DNA of 64,000 nucleotides from Zychaea mexicana (Eukaryota; Mucoromycota; Mucoromycetes; Mucorales; Lichtheimiaceae): assembly GCF_025766255.1 (NCBI RefSeq), contig NW_026516749.1:1-64000 (forward strand). Direction: 5' to 3'. Under the pieces are notes generated by a model that saw nothing but the letters and a program-made list of their open reading frames with translations, did no database searches and had not been told where the DNA came from. Position 1 is the first letter of the stretch. The number at the start of each line of letters is the position of its first letter. Positions 34,729-47,044 of this stretch are shown here, in pieces. The position numbers and the translations under genes are program-made.

Positions 34729-36116
34729 ATGAGTGCAATATTTTTATTTGAAGATGGACATGGAAATGTCGTTGATGAGAATGGAGGCCCTGAACCCATG
34801 GAATATATCGTTGATCAGAATGAATTTATTGTAGAGTCGATTGCGACTCATAGTGAGTACTTGAAAGATATGCCCTCTTGAGAATCTTCATCGGTTTGTC
34901 CAATGTTGATAGAAAAGCCAAAAGATGAAGACATCCGTATAAAAGACAAAACGTGATTATGTGCGGTACACCGTTCAGGATAAGGCTCGATTTTTCGACC
35001 TGAAGATTGAAAAGTGTATGAGCGCATCAGCTGCAGCGAAGCAGTTGGGTATTCACATTCGAACTGCGCAGAGATGGGTTAAGCAGTACACTATGCGTCC
35101 TTAAAGTATTTTCGAGGTTTGTAAGCAGGTTGGTCGTGAATGTATCTTGAGCGAAGAGCATAAAACTGCTGTTATCGACTTCATTGATGCTAATCCTTCT
35201 GCTGCTGTTGTTGAAGTGACTGAACATTTGTTGAATCGGTTCAAGGATCTTAAAGTTTCACGTAGCACTGTTTATAATTTCATGAGAAGTGAGTGCAATC
35301 TTTCTTTGAAGAAAGCTGACTTCCATTCTATCGAAAGAAACAGCCCAGCAAAGGTTGAAGAGAGACATGATTGGGTTCGTAAATGGGAAAATACTGATAT
35401 GAATTTTTTGACGAATTGCGTGTTTCTTGACGAGTCAGCTTTTGATATCAATATGAAACGCTCAAGAGCTTGGTCCAAAAAAGGTACGCGTGCCATTGTT
35501 ACTCGGCCTACTACGAGAGCAAACACAACATCGATACTGGGTGCTATCTCAGCTGCAGGTTTGACCACAGTTGGCGTAAAAAAACCAAGACCTGCAAAGA
35601 AGAGAAAGACGGAAGGGTATGTAAGCTCAGGGACTGTGACTGGCCACTACATAAGTTTCTTAAAAATGACTCTCGGTGAAATGGACAAACATCCTCATAT
35701 GAAGGGTCATTATATAGTTCATGGATAATGCACCCATTCACACGCATGAAAACATAAGAAAGTACATTGAGTATCGAGGATATAAATGTGTATATCTTCC
35801 TACATACTCTCCGGAGCTTAACCCAATAGAACAGTTCTGGGCAATAGCAAAAAGTAAGATTAAGCGCCATAGGTTTTTGCAGGAAAACACTTTATCAAAG
35901 AGAATTACAGAAGCGTGCAATAATGTAGAAAAAGGTCACTTCAAAGGTTTCGTTTCGGATTCTTACAAGTGTTGGGATAAATGTCGAAACAGGGAACCAA
36001 TGTAATGGCCACTGACCGCAAACATCTCTCACGCAGCATGAAAAAAAAAGCCTCGAGCACCCAGTGAGCTTCAAGAAGACTCGATGAAGACAAAAAGGTG
36101 GTGATGTGAAGGCAAA
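34729..36116 (+). pseudogene. Tc1/mariner transposase, copy 1
   Basis: The plus-strand reading starts with MSAIFLFEDGHGN (34729), has a stop after KDMPS, and continues through a helix-turn-helix (KCMSASAAAKQLGIHIRTAQ). The catalytic domain has the DD34E residues in FLDESAFDINMKRS, MDNAPIHTHENI and LPTYSPELNPIEQFWA. Lesions: stop near 34879, TAA at 35102-35104, and a frame break at about 35720 between HYIV and MDNAPIH. A nearly identical inverted copy lies at 39485-40624; the two share 34954-36116. It is an IS630/Tc1-type cut-and-paste element, dead as read. Confidence 0.85.
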
Positions 36117-36119
36117 GTG

Positions 36120-37740
36120 CGGCAACGATTGGGCACAATTGCATGTAAAAAAGGAAATTACTTATGCCAAGTTTTAAGTCTGCCTTTGGTAAATTTTTCT
36201 CTTTGGATTTTCTGTAAATAGATGAAATGTGGTGCATCACATAAGAATGAAAGCAAATATAGTGTTGGTGAATAAGAGCAGAACGATTTACGGATTTCTT
36301 TTCCATTTTTTCACAAGTGAGAAAATACGCTGCGAGTTGCAGGAACAATAGAAAAATTGGTATCCTTAATTAATCATTGGAGTAAGGTGGATGGGTGAGA
36401 TGAAATAAGGAAGTTCATATCAACGAATGCTTGACACAACCAGGCCGACAATCAAATTTGTTGATAAGAATTCCACGAAGAACGTTTTGTGATAAACGTG
36501 GGTTATGGATAGAGTAAAAGATTGAATAAGAGACAATATGAAAATACAGTGAGAGTCAAATATGAGATGAATTTTATTGAATGAATTCACAACCCTTTAT
36601 ATACTGTTGAAAATGGTGTCTAGACTTCCGTTTGGATGAACAGATGAATGGATCGCGGACATGCCGGATTTCGGATGTTTCAAAGATGAAGAAGGATGGG
36701 AAGGTTGAGTTTGTCGGCCATGATAATGAACGTTGTCTTCCGATTGTAAAGAGTCATCTTTGCCGTGATCAGTGTGTTCCTTGTTTGGCGAAGTCTCACC
36801 TTTGTCAGTGCTGGACTTGGTATCCGCTCTTTGACAGGTACACTTCGCTCAACTCAGATAAGCTAGATTCAAAGGAAGTGCTGACTAACTCGAGAATAGG
36901 GCAATGTGTATACAATGGTTGGTCCTGAGTTATTCTCGATTGTGATCCATGTTTGAGAGATTATCGATATGGTGCTAATTATGTAATATTTGATTCATCC
37001 GTGTGTGTGGTGTTCTCTCTACTGCGTTCTAATGGTTACGAAGACGGCGGAGTGGGGTGAGTTGTCTGGATCAATCTCAAGTAGTGTGGTTTACCACACG
37101 TTTTGTTGTGGTATTCATTCGAATTTGTGTCCATAGTATACAACCAGTTTCTTGATTGATTTAAGTTCTCTATGGATACAATACTGTAAAAAATGTGAAC
37201 GCTGTTCATACGAGAAATCCATGATTTATAGGCAATTGTTTTCATACTTGACAAATTTTCGTATATCCATGAGATCCATGGATAAGCCAGCGTACGTAGT
37301 CCAGCATAACAAGCCGTATAGAAAAGTTGGTTGTTTCGCAAACATAATCAAATCATATGCAGATATAAAAAAAATGAGTAACTATTAACTTCCAGTTTCG
37401 TTGCTGTCTACCTTGCCATATCGCCATGCTTATGGCGAACACTGTCCATGAGATTGAGATTCGGCTTTGTATCACGTTGGCATAATTTCAATCCAGAGGA
37501 GCATATGGGGGATAAGAAGACTTTCGCACAGTGACATTTGATACGGAGGCAATCTGTCATCTTTTGTATTGACTTGATCTTATTTTCCATAGGTTCGTTT
37601 GTGCGTGATTTTCGTGCATAAGAGCATAACTGATGTTGATCCAACCATATGATTCCATTGATGCGTCCAAAAACGATTTCATGTTGAAGGTGATTTTCAA
37701 AACTTCATCTATAAAAAAAAGGACTATTTGTTTTTGCACA
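36120..37740. other. Region between Tc1 copies, no gene recognised
   Basis: Short open readings only (for example a Cys-containing 98-residue one at 36632-36928) without family support. Together with 37743-39460 it is the spacer between two Tc1 copies that face each other. Confidence 0.4.
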
Positions 37741-37742
37741 GT

Positions 37743-38512
37743 CGATTCAGAAGATAGTTCACAGATGTAAAATACAAATGTTTTATTCATTTTATTGATA
37801 CTAATAATTTTTTTTTAAAAATATATATTTTTGACTTCGTACTTAAATTAATAATATTTCTTTTTTTATATTTTTTTACTATCATTATAAAAGATATTAT
37901 AAGAAAAACTTTTTATTTTTATATTTATAAAAATTATATTCAAAGAAATTATAATACTATTAATGCTTTTTTTATTTTTATTAACATTTACTTTTATTTG
38001 ATTATCATTATTTATTATTGTTTTATTGAAATTTATGATTATATTTAATTCTTTGTTTTTATCCATAATTTCAAAACAAAACATATTATTATCAAAATTT
38101 CATTATTATCTTTTTTGTTATTTTTATAATAAGACTTTATATTTTTTTTATAGAATTCAACAACTTTTAATATTTTTCTTTTTAAATTCTATTTCTATTT
38201 CTATTTTTATTATAAATGTTATAATTGATATATAAACATTTATTTATTTCTATTTAAAATAATCATTTCAAGAATAATAAAATTTTTGATTATTAATTGG
38301 ATATTAAGATTATTTATTATATATGTCGAACTATATTTCTTTTTTCTATTTATAATAAAAAAACATTCCTATATTTTTAACAAATGGTATAATTATCATT
38401 ATATTTCGAGTCTTGTTTATAATACATCTTTTATTATATATCCAGAATTCAATTTTCAATTTTTTTCTATGTTTTTTATGTTTTTTAAAAATCTGTGAAC
38501 TATTTCAGGATA
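37743..38512. mobile_element. AT-rich element with terminal inverted repeats
   Basis: The left end GATTCAGAAGATAGTTCACA (37743) is matched by an inverted right end (CTGTGAACTATTTCAGGAT, about 38494-38512), with two or three mismatches. The 770 bp between are extremely AT-rich and non-coding. The same left-end motif begins the AT-rich inserts at 430 and 10990, although internal similarity is hard to judge. It behaves like a MITE or foldback insert of unknown superfamily. Confidence 0.6.
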
Positions 38513-38514
38513 AC

Positions 38515-39465
38515 TCCTTTTGTACTTTTGTTTTTTTAGTGACATGCACCGTAATTTATATACTCACCCCAATGCTCTTGCTTAACAATCCACAAAGTTC
38601 GTTGCTTTTCTCTTTTGCTACTGATGCGTGCAACTTACGAGTAGCCAAATCGACCATCCTTTGACAACCAATCAGTCACTTGTGTGGCAGAGTAAATGTC
38701 AACTATATCCGGCATAAAGCTCTTGACAAGGTCAAATAATTCGATGTTGTTTTAATGACCAAATGTGTATAATTTTCTGTTCACTGGTGCATCTTTCGAT
38801 GCGATGCAATTGAAGAAATCAAGTACACAGTGTTTTGTTGGCTTTACTAAGTGGTTGTGACAATATCAGCACTCACACAATCAGCTTCACAATGTACTCG
38901 AATAAGCAATCACTTACAATTATTGTAGGTAGACTTGTCAGAAGAAACAGATGAAGAATCAGAGCCTATGGCAAAACATAATAAAAAAATGAGTGCCATT
39001 TCGTTCACAAGTTGTTGTCATTGTTTTGTTTTGTTTTTGCCTACAGTTTATTGCTTCATCATTACTAATCACCGTATTTGCAATACGAGGAGAAGTGGGA
39101 GGGGTGTCAACATAACAATGATATGTAAAAGGATCCCACGCAGCAACTTGTTTGCCAATTGTGAAAGGGCGTCGGTTGCCTTCGCCGCTTGTATAGATAA
39201 CTTCCAATGGCGGATGATAAGAGTCAACGATTGCTTTACATTTAACGCGATTGGCATTTGTTACTTATTCTCCTAATACCATACAACAAGCTTGCCCCCT
39301 AGTGATTACTGCCATAAAGAATGTAAGATAGTGAAAATGAAAGAAAGAAGGGAAAGAAAATCTTACACCTTTCTCCAAAAATGAAAATTAAAAAATCGAT
39401 GCCATTTTTCAGCCTTTGCGACATCGGTTTCCTCAGAGTGCGATTTGGTTTTCTGGAAAGAGTGC
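38515..39465. other. Eroded coding sequence, unidentified
   Basis: On the minus strand, readings such as NNIELFDLVKSFMPDIVDIY (about 38690-38750) and EVIYTSGEGNRRPFTIGKQV (about 39150-39205) look like protein sequence but are broken by stops and frame changes. I do not recognise the family; an old transposon is likely. Confidence 0.3.
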
Positions 39466-39466
39466 G

Positions 39467-39530
39467 CCTCCACATCACCACCTTTTGCCTTCACATCATC
39501 ACCTTTTGCCTCCACATCACCACCTTTTTG
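39467..39530. repeat. 21-bp repeat, three units
   Basis: CCTCCACATCACCACCTTTTG and close variants start at 39467, 39488 and 39509. Tc1 copy 1 has a single equivalent unit near 36090-36116, so the array grew only in copy 2, at the edge of the transposase homology. Confidence 0.9.
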
Positions 39531-40624
39531 TCTTCATCGAGTCTTCTTGAAGCTCACTGGGTGCTCGAGGCTTTTTTTTTTCGCTGCGTGAGAGATGTTT
39601 GCGGTCAGTGGCCATTACATTGGTTCCCTGTTTCGACATTTATCCCAACACTTGTAAGAATCCGAAACGAAACCTTTGAAGTGACCTTTTTCTACATTAT
39701 TGCACGCCTCTGTAATTCTCTTTGATAAAGTGTTTTCTTGCAAAAGCCTATGGCGCTTAATCTTACTTTTTGCTATTGCCCAGAACTGTTCCATTAGGTT
39801 AAGCTCCGGAGAGTATGTAGGAAGATATACACATTTGTATCCTCGATACTCAATGTACTTCCTCATGTTTTCATGCGTGTGAATGGGTGCATTATCCATG
39901 AACTATATAATGACCCTTCATATGAGGATGTTTGTCCATTTCATCGAGAGTCATTTTTAGGAAACTTGTGTAGTGGCCAGTCACAGTCCCTGAGCTTACA
40001 TACCCTTCCGTCTTTCTCTTCTTTGCAGGTCTTGGTTTTTTTACGCCAACTGATCAAACCTGCAGCTGAGATAGCACCCAGTATTGATGTTGTGTTTGCT
40101 CTCGTAGTAGGCCGAGTAACGATGGCACGCGTACCTTTTTTAAACCAAGCTCTTGAGCGTTTCATATTGATATCAAAAGCTGACTCGTCAAGAAACACGC
40201 AATTCGTCAAAAAATTCATATCAGTATTTTCCCATTTACGAACCCAATCATGTCTCTCTTCAACCTTTGCTGGGCTGTTTCTTTCGATAGAATGGAAGTC
40301 AGCTTTCTTCAAAGAAAGATTGCACTCACTTCTCATTCAGTCACTTCAACAACAGCAGCAGAAGGATTAGCCATCAATGAAGTCGATAACAGCAGTTTTA
40401 TGCTCTTCGCTCAAGATACATTTACGACCAACCTGCTTACAAACCTCGAAAATACTTTAAGGACGCGTAGTGTACTGCTTAACCCATCTCTGCGCAGTTC
40501 GAATGTGAATACCCAACTGCTTCGCTGCAGCTGATGCGCTCATACACTTTTCAATCTTCAGGTCGAAAAATCGAGCCTTATCCTGAACGGTGTACCGCAC
40601 ATAATCATCGTAACACGACTTCAT
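39485..40624 (-). pseudogene. Tc1/mariner transposase, copy 2 (inverted)
   Basis: Minus-strand copy of the element at 34954-36116. A plausible ATG at 40624 opens MKSCYDDYVRYTVQDKARFF, with upstream sequence unlike copy 1. It shares with copy 1 the TAA after YTTRP (40457-40459) and the frame break before MDNAPIH (about 39900). It adds its own lesions: roughly 70 bp deleted in the helix-turn-helix to catalytic linker (near 40340), a 2-bp deletion near 40054, and changes in the third motif (NLMEQFWA for NPIEQFWA). It is dead as read. Confidence 0.85.
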
Positions 40625-40629
40625 TTTCA

Positions 40630-41088
40630 AATGCACGACATGTTTCTAAAATACGACTTGGTTCCCGGAAAGTGCGAAATTGATGTTGAATAACTGACGA
40701 CATCGATTTTCATTGGCTTGCGACATCATTTTTGACCGTGTGCGACATTGACTGTTGGAAGCACTGTACCATTCCTTTATCAAGAATGACAAACCACCAT
40801 GGGCGGTGTTACGTTGCCGCGCATGATATCGATGGTTCATAACTGGTTAGCCGTACGAAAAGAGTTCCTCTTCACTGAATGACGGCGAGTAATACGTCGA
40901 GCATAATCAGCAGCATTTATAATATGCTTTTGATGTGCATATCTTGTAGTCAGTGGGATGCTCAAAAACAAGAAAAGCGGGGTAATCCGTTTCGCCGGGA
41001 AACAGGAAGAAAATGCTCTATGCGTCCTCCGGCGGATTTTTCTTTCTCTTTGAAACTTTATTGTATATATACCCTTCCATTCCCTCCA
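40630..41088. other. Intergenic upstream of the WD40 gene
   Basis: Probably the outer end of Tc1 copy 2 (GTGCGACA / TTGCGACATC motifs repeat at 40640-40760) and the promoter of the WD40 gene. No coding region recognised. Confidence 0.4.
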
Positions 41089-41090
41089 AC

Positions 41091-42548
41091 ATGGCACCTT
41101 ATCCAACACACTGCGATCACACACTCACTGGTCACAAAGAACCTATCAGTCAAGTACGCTATAACAAATCCGGGCAATACTGTGTATCCGGTGGACGCGA
41201 TCGGACAGTACGATTATGGAATCCGACGACAGGCATGGAACTACATAAATACATGGGTCACGGTCGCGATGTACTCGGTGTCTCAGTGTAAGTTTTTCAT
41301 CAAGTCTTCTTTCTATAGTCGAGAGATTGAGAGAGCTTCTTCAAATTAAAAAAGAAACTTGGTGTTTGAATAGATCGCCAGATAATGCCAAACTTGCGAG
41401 TTGCGGTGTTGATCGCGCTGTTATTTTATGGGATGTTGGAACGGGCGAGATCTTACGGCGGTACACAGCACACTGGGAGGTAACGTATTCGCTGGACTGG
41501 GCAAAAGCATCCAGTTGCATTGAAATATGCCAAACCCTCTAATAGAATAACTGAATTGCATATTTCTTCATATATTTTTCATATTGGCACGGGTTGGCAG
41601 CGAGTGAATGGAGTGGATTTCAATGATCAAGGCACGGTTCTTGTCAGTGGTACGATTATATGCTAAAAAAACCACAATGTGGTGAACGAAAGGATGGAGA
41701 GAAGGTTTCGAGTCTGAACACTGTGTGAGAGTGAAATATAGTAAAGTTTCTCTGTTTAATAGGATCTTTTGATGCAACGGTTCGTATTTGGGATTGTAGG
41801 TAAGTAATTAAAATTGGATAGGAGCACCTACCCATACGAAAATCTGAAAAAAACTCCTATTTTTGCCCCAGGTCATCCAACTTTTCCCCAATCCAAGTTC
41901 TTGAAGACTGCAAAGATAGCGTCATGTCTATCCAAGTCCGAGACGTGGAGATCGTGGCGGGATCGGCTGATGGGCGCGTTCGAAGATATGATTTAAGGAA
42001 TGGACAATTATCAGAAGATTATATTGGACGTAAGGGAAAAAAAAGAAGAACCATATTCTTCCATTGTGTATTGGATTTTATAAGGTAAACCGCTGACAAA
42101 TTGAGGACGATATGTAGCGGCCATCACATCTGCTCGATTATCGCATGACGGGAATTGTGTACTCGTAAGCACTCTAGACGATACCGTACGTCTGATGGAT
42201 AAGTCCAATGGGACGCTATTGAACGAGTACGTTTGCATGGTTTCTTTCTTCCATCATCATCATCATAGTATATATATAAAAAAAACTCATCATCATCATC
42301 AAACACAATACAGATTTACGGGGCACAAACACAAGGAATTCAAGGTCGAATCGGTCATGTCAAATACAGACGCATATGCAGTGAGCGGATCCGAAGACGG
42401 CCATATTCATATCTGGGACGTACTCGAAGGAAATAAAGTAGAAACATTAAAATCGCATGACACGGTGGTCACGTCTGTAGATTATCATCCATCCGATGTT
42501 GCGATAGTTACAGCCGGGGATGATGGCGCCATACGTGTTTGGAGTTAA
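41091..42548 (+). CDS. WDR83: WD40 protein WDR83/MORG1-like
   Basis: Seven exons: 41091-41287, 41374-41479, 41601-41649, 41763-41799, 41872-42029, 42118-42226, 42314-42548; 296 residues, close to the usual 315. Seven WD repeats can be followed, ending in WN, WD or WS: TLTGHKEPISQVRYNKSGQ, SPDNAKLASCGVDRAVILWD, NGVDFNDQGTVLVSGSFDAT, VMSIQVRDVEIVAGSADGRV, ITSARLSHDGNCVL, FKVESVMSNTDAYAVSGSED, VDYHPSDVAIVTAGDDGAIR. The short sixth repeat with GHKHKEFKVES is diagnostic of MORG1/WDR83, a beta-propeller scaffold linked to MAPK modules and to the spliceosome. Exons 3 and 4 are only 49 and 37 nt. Confidence 0.92.
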
Positions 42549-42754
42549 GAAAAACAGTACTTTTTGCATACGGTTACATGCATATCATATAGACCGATGA
42601 AGAGCTGGTTTCTCTTTCTCGCTTAGCAAACCTTTCTCAGTAATACAATGTTTTTGTTGCGATGTGTTTTATCGGTTGGGAATGCTGATTTGAAAGAAAG
42701 AAAGAAAGAAAGAAGGATGAAGGGTGTGTGTGTGTGTGTGTGTTGTTGTACTGT

Positions 42755-45700
42755 TCAGAATGTAGTGCCTTTTCTACTCTTGGAACGTTTCTTTTTCTTT
42801 CTATTTTTCGGTGGTGACTGGGCATTAGATGAAGCTGCTCCTCCTCCTTCTTCTTCTTCATCATCCCTATTCTCCGGAGTGACGCTGCCGCTCTGGTCTT
42901 GCTGTTGCTGTTCCTCTTCTTCTTCCTGCTGCTGCTGCTGCTGCTGACCTTCCATTTCAGTGGGTGATGAGACCATGGAGTCCTTGTTTTCGGATTCCGA
43001 GACTACTACGGCTGGGGATCGTGTATCGATTGGCGGGACTGGACCCGTGGGTGGGATGGGACCACTGGGAGCTGCTTCAGGGACAACGGCATCATCTGCT
43101 GCTGCTGCTGCTGACAACGACATTTTATTACTCTCCACATTACCATATGTGTTATTGTGAGGTCCGCCATTTGTTGCCTCAGCATCGCTACCATCACTGT
43201 CATCATGGAGCTGCTTTTGCCACATTTCATAATATACACCGTCGCTGCCCTGTTTGATCAGTTCTTCGTGACTTCCAGACTCAACCACTCGGCCATCCTT
43301 GATCCTTTATATACACAAAAGCCAGGGAGGGAAATCAGACATTTGCAGTCTAAAGAGAACTCCTTGCATTTTTCATGTTTACATATCACTTACACCAAGA
43401 TCAGATCAGCATTGACAATGGTCGAAAGACGGTGAGCAATCACGAGTGTAGTGCGATCCTTGGTCATGATCGATAAGGCTTGTTGGATTTGACGTTCAGT
43501 GCCGCTTACGAGAGGATGATAAATGTCAGAAAGATAAACTTCTCATTCACTGTCTCATTTTGAAACGAAAATGGGGGAGTCACTTACGTATCCAATGCAC
43601 TCGTTGCCTCATCCAAAAGAATAATCGGTGGATCTTTCAGAATGGTACGAGCAATAGCAACTCTTTGCTGTGTACCCACAAGTGAAATCAGTGTTAGCGT
43701 ACGCTCCCCAAAGTCTATCCGTACGTGTTCATCTTATTTACCTTTTCGCCGCCGCTAAGTCGCAAACCGCGTTCACCCACTCGTGTTTCATAACCTGTGT
43801 TGAAATAAAAAGGGAGGGCTTGTCAAGACGATTGTCCTATTGTTTTTTTCGGTGACATATCCAGAGACTTTCCATACCATCGGGGAATTGAAGGATCTTG
43901 TCGTGAATCTGGGCAGCCTTGGCCGCTTTAAAGATAGCATCTTCAGGTGCATTAATGTTGCCATAACCAATGTTGTATAGTACGCTGTCGTTAAAGAGCA
44001 CCGTATCCTGTGGGACAACACCAATATTTTGACGCAATGATTCTTGACGGACCTGTTTGATGTCCTGACCATCAATGTAGATATGGCCAGAGTCAGGATC
44101 GTAGAAACGGAACAGTAGTCGCAGGATTGTTGATTTTCTAAAAATAAAAAGATGTGGGGCCCCAGGTTAGTTGCTTAGCGTTCTAAGACTACATGCAGTG
44201 AAACAAACTCACCCTCCACCAGAAGGGCCCACTAGGGCAACAGTGGCACCCTTGGGAATTGAGAATGTGATGCCGTTCAAGGCCGTCTGTCGAGGATCGT
44301 AGCTGAATGTAACGTTATCTGGATATATAATGTAGATGATTAGAACACTTGGCTGTATAAGGTTTGCAAGCAACTGGGACTTACCAAACACTACATGACC
44401 CTCCTTGACAGCCAAATCCTTTGCATTGGGGGCATCCTTGACGGTCTGCTCTTCCTCGAAAAGAGCGAGCATCTTCTCCATGTCGATGAAGTTGGATTGG
44501 ATCATGCGATAGTACGTTCCGAAAAAGTGCAGCTATGCGTGTAACAACAAGTGGAGCACAAAAAATTAATATCGACATAGTAATTCACCAGCCGCTTGAG
44601 CAGAACTTACTGGAGTGTATAATTGCATCATGTACATGTTGAAGAATACAAAGTCACCGGATGTAAGGCGGCCCTGTGAAACTTCCCAGGCAAACAAGAG
44701 ACAGCCAGCGAGCAATCCGCCGCTAATCACTGCATTCTGCGCCAGATTCAGAACATTGAGCGAAGTAGAGCTGAGCCAGTCCGCCTTTTGGTACTCGATG
44801 ATGGCATTCTTGTAGCGGTTGATTTCAAAGTCCTCGGCACCATAATACTTTACTGTTTCAAGGTTCAGCAGCGAATCGACTGCTTTGGTCCGTGACGAGT
44901 TGTCCAGCTCAATCATTGTGCGACGATACTTTGTGCGCCATTCGGTGAGGGCGATGGTGACAAAAAGGTAGAAGGACATGGTCAGAAACACAATCAGGCC
45001 GAAGGGTGGCGTAAACTTGACGGCGCACACAAACACGGCGACAACAATGTTGGCCAGCGCAGGAAAGATTTGAAACAGGATTTGGGACAAAAGTTGGACG
45101 ATGCTGTTGGTGCCTCGGTCCATTACGCGCAGTACCTCGCCTGTCTTTCGATTGATATGGAAATGCAACGACAGGCCGTGCAGATGGCTGAACATTTTCA
45201 CCGAGATTTCACGCGTGGTGTACTGCCCGATGGGGATCCATAGCCAGTTCTGCATGGCTTGGATAAGGCCAGACTAATGATAATGACGATGGCACACACG
45301 CAAACATGAAACACATTAAATGTAAACAGCCGGTCTTGTCGAGAGCTTCTTGGCCACTATAGCACACACACACACACACACACGCACACACAAAGCTGCA
45401 ACCCAGAAAAAAATAACGCGTACCCCACCCTGCAGGAATCGAAGACCGACATAAACCAGGACAGCAGCCCATGCGAATTTGCCTACAAAAACAATATTTT
45501 CTGTCGTTTTAGCAAAGAGAGCATATACACGTCGTGATTCCGTGTGTGCGTGTCGACCACCTCACCTTTGTCTTTTTCGAACCCATCCACCACTTTGCCA
45601 ATCTGCAGTGGTGCCAAAACATTCACAAGCAGGCCAGCCAGCATCAGTGAAAAGCACACCAGAACCAGCAGCTGCAGTCTAAATGACTTGTGTGGCCAGA

Positions 45701-46600
45701 TGTACGGAAGCAGCTTTCGCATTTTTCCAAAAAAGTTTGAAAACGCACTCGGCTCTGCTTTCCGAGACGTTTCACTCTCGTCTGCTAGTGCGGGTGTGCT
45801 GCCATAACGGTTCTCCGTTGTTGTCATAGCACCCAACAAGGGTGCCCGTTCGCTAGCACTGTGGTTCCGTCGTGAAAACATTTGAATCACGCACAGCAGC
45901 ACGGTCAACAACTCCATGACGTAGCGAGCAATGAATATTCCAAGGAACGTATAGTCATAAAGACTAAACACTGTGCCTTTAGAGTGCACACACACACACA
46001 CACGCGCACATTGTGAGTGAATAAGCGAGGAACCTTCCCAATGATCGCATATGCATATAGAGCCAGAATTTCTTTACCTGGTTTGGGACGAAGCAATCCG
46101 ACAGTCCAAAGCCAACCAACCATAGTTTCGCCCAACGCGGCCGCCATCCAAAACATATACTGGACCCAGTTCCACTCGCCAAACTTGAAAGTTTCATCCG
46201 TCAGGCAAGCCAGCGCAATAGCCCAGGACAGCCAGGAGACGCCAATGTAATAAGCCAAGACGCTGCTGGTCCATTGTCGTTCAACAATAGCCCGAGTTGT
46301 CAATGCAATCGCGTCGGCGACAAAAGTGACAAGAATCGTGACGGAAATGGCCACAATAAGACGCGACAGAGGCGATAGACGATGTCGTGCTGTTGGTGAT
46401 TCTAACCATGGTCTTCCACGTGTAACGAGATAACGTCCAAAACCAAGAACGATAGTAACCGTCAGTAAAGCTGTCGGTGTGGTGAAGAAAGGTGTTGCCC
46501 ATGTAAATGGACCCGTTGAATAAAATGGGGGAAACGGACTCGATGTTGTTGTCTCTTCTAGTACTGGTAACGGCGCATTGACCGTCGTCAGCACCTCCAT
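42755..46600 (-). CDS. hmt1: ABC half-transporter, HMT1/ABCB6-like
   Basis: Eleven exons: 46600-46078, 45970-45566, 45482-45424, 45273-44611, 44532-44385, 44318-44213, 44137-43878, 43794-43742, 43667-43588, 43504-43394, 43304-42755; 985 residues, all phases agree. An N-terminal five- to six-helix TMD0 (1-240) precedes a six-helix ABC membrane domain ([37 protein letters not shown]). The nucleotide-binding domain has Walker A GPSGGGKST (about 629-637), LSGGEKQR (734-741) and [11 protein letters not shown] (Walker B, 755-765). TMD0 plus this core is the HMT1/ABCB6 type, a v. Confidence 0.5.
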
Positions 46601-47044
46601 TCTTCTGTTTACGTAACGTTTAGTATGTTTTTGTGTTGTTGGGAGGTGGAGGAAGAGAACCGAAGAGAAAGAACGGAACGATAAAAAAAAAAAAGAGGAA
46701 AAAAACAAGCTAAAATGCCGCTTGCAGTAATTTTTCGTATTGTCCGAACCAGCGCGCTTTAATACGCTTTCTCGTTTTTTCGCATGTGTCTCTAGTGTTT
46801 ATGTTGAGTACGCCATCTCTCGCACGAGCATCATGTTGATTCAGTTTCTTTCAAAACATAGCTGTGATAATGCATACTATGCTCTCCACCACCAAAGGAA
46901 AACTTGCTTGATGCTGACACTGGATGTTATAGGCTTACCTTTTATTGCGCACCCAAGGTGTATTACTCGAGCGGTATTCCAAAACTCATTACACGTTACA
47001 GAAATAAAATCACGGCCGCTGTTCAGGCTCGCCTGTCGCACCTA
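46601..47044. promoter_or_regulatory. Shared divergent promoter region
   Basis: The ABC transporter (minus) and the HAD hydrolase (plus) start about 445 bp apart and head away from each other, so this stretch must hold both promoters. An A-run and GA-rich leader lie on the ABC side. No clear TATA box. Confidence 0.5.

Noticed and set aside
37860..38240. Mitochondrial DNA insertion (NUMT) because of the extreme AT content
   Set aside because: No mitochondrial protein or RNA could be read, and inverted ends fit a mobile element better.
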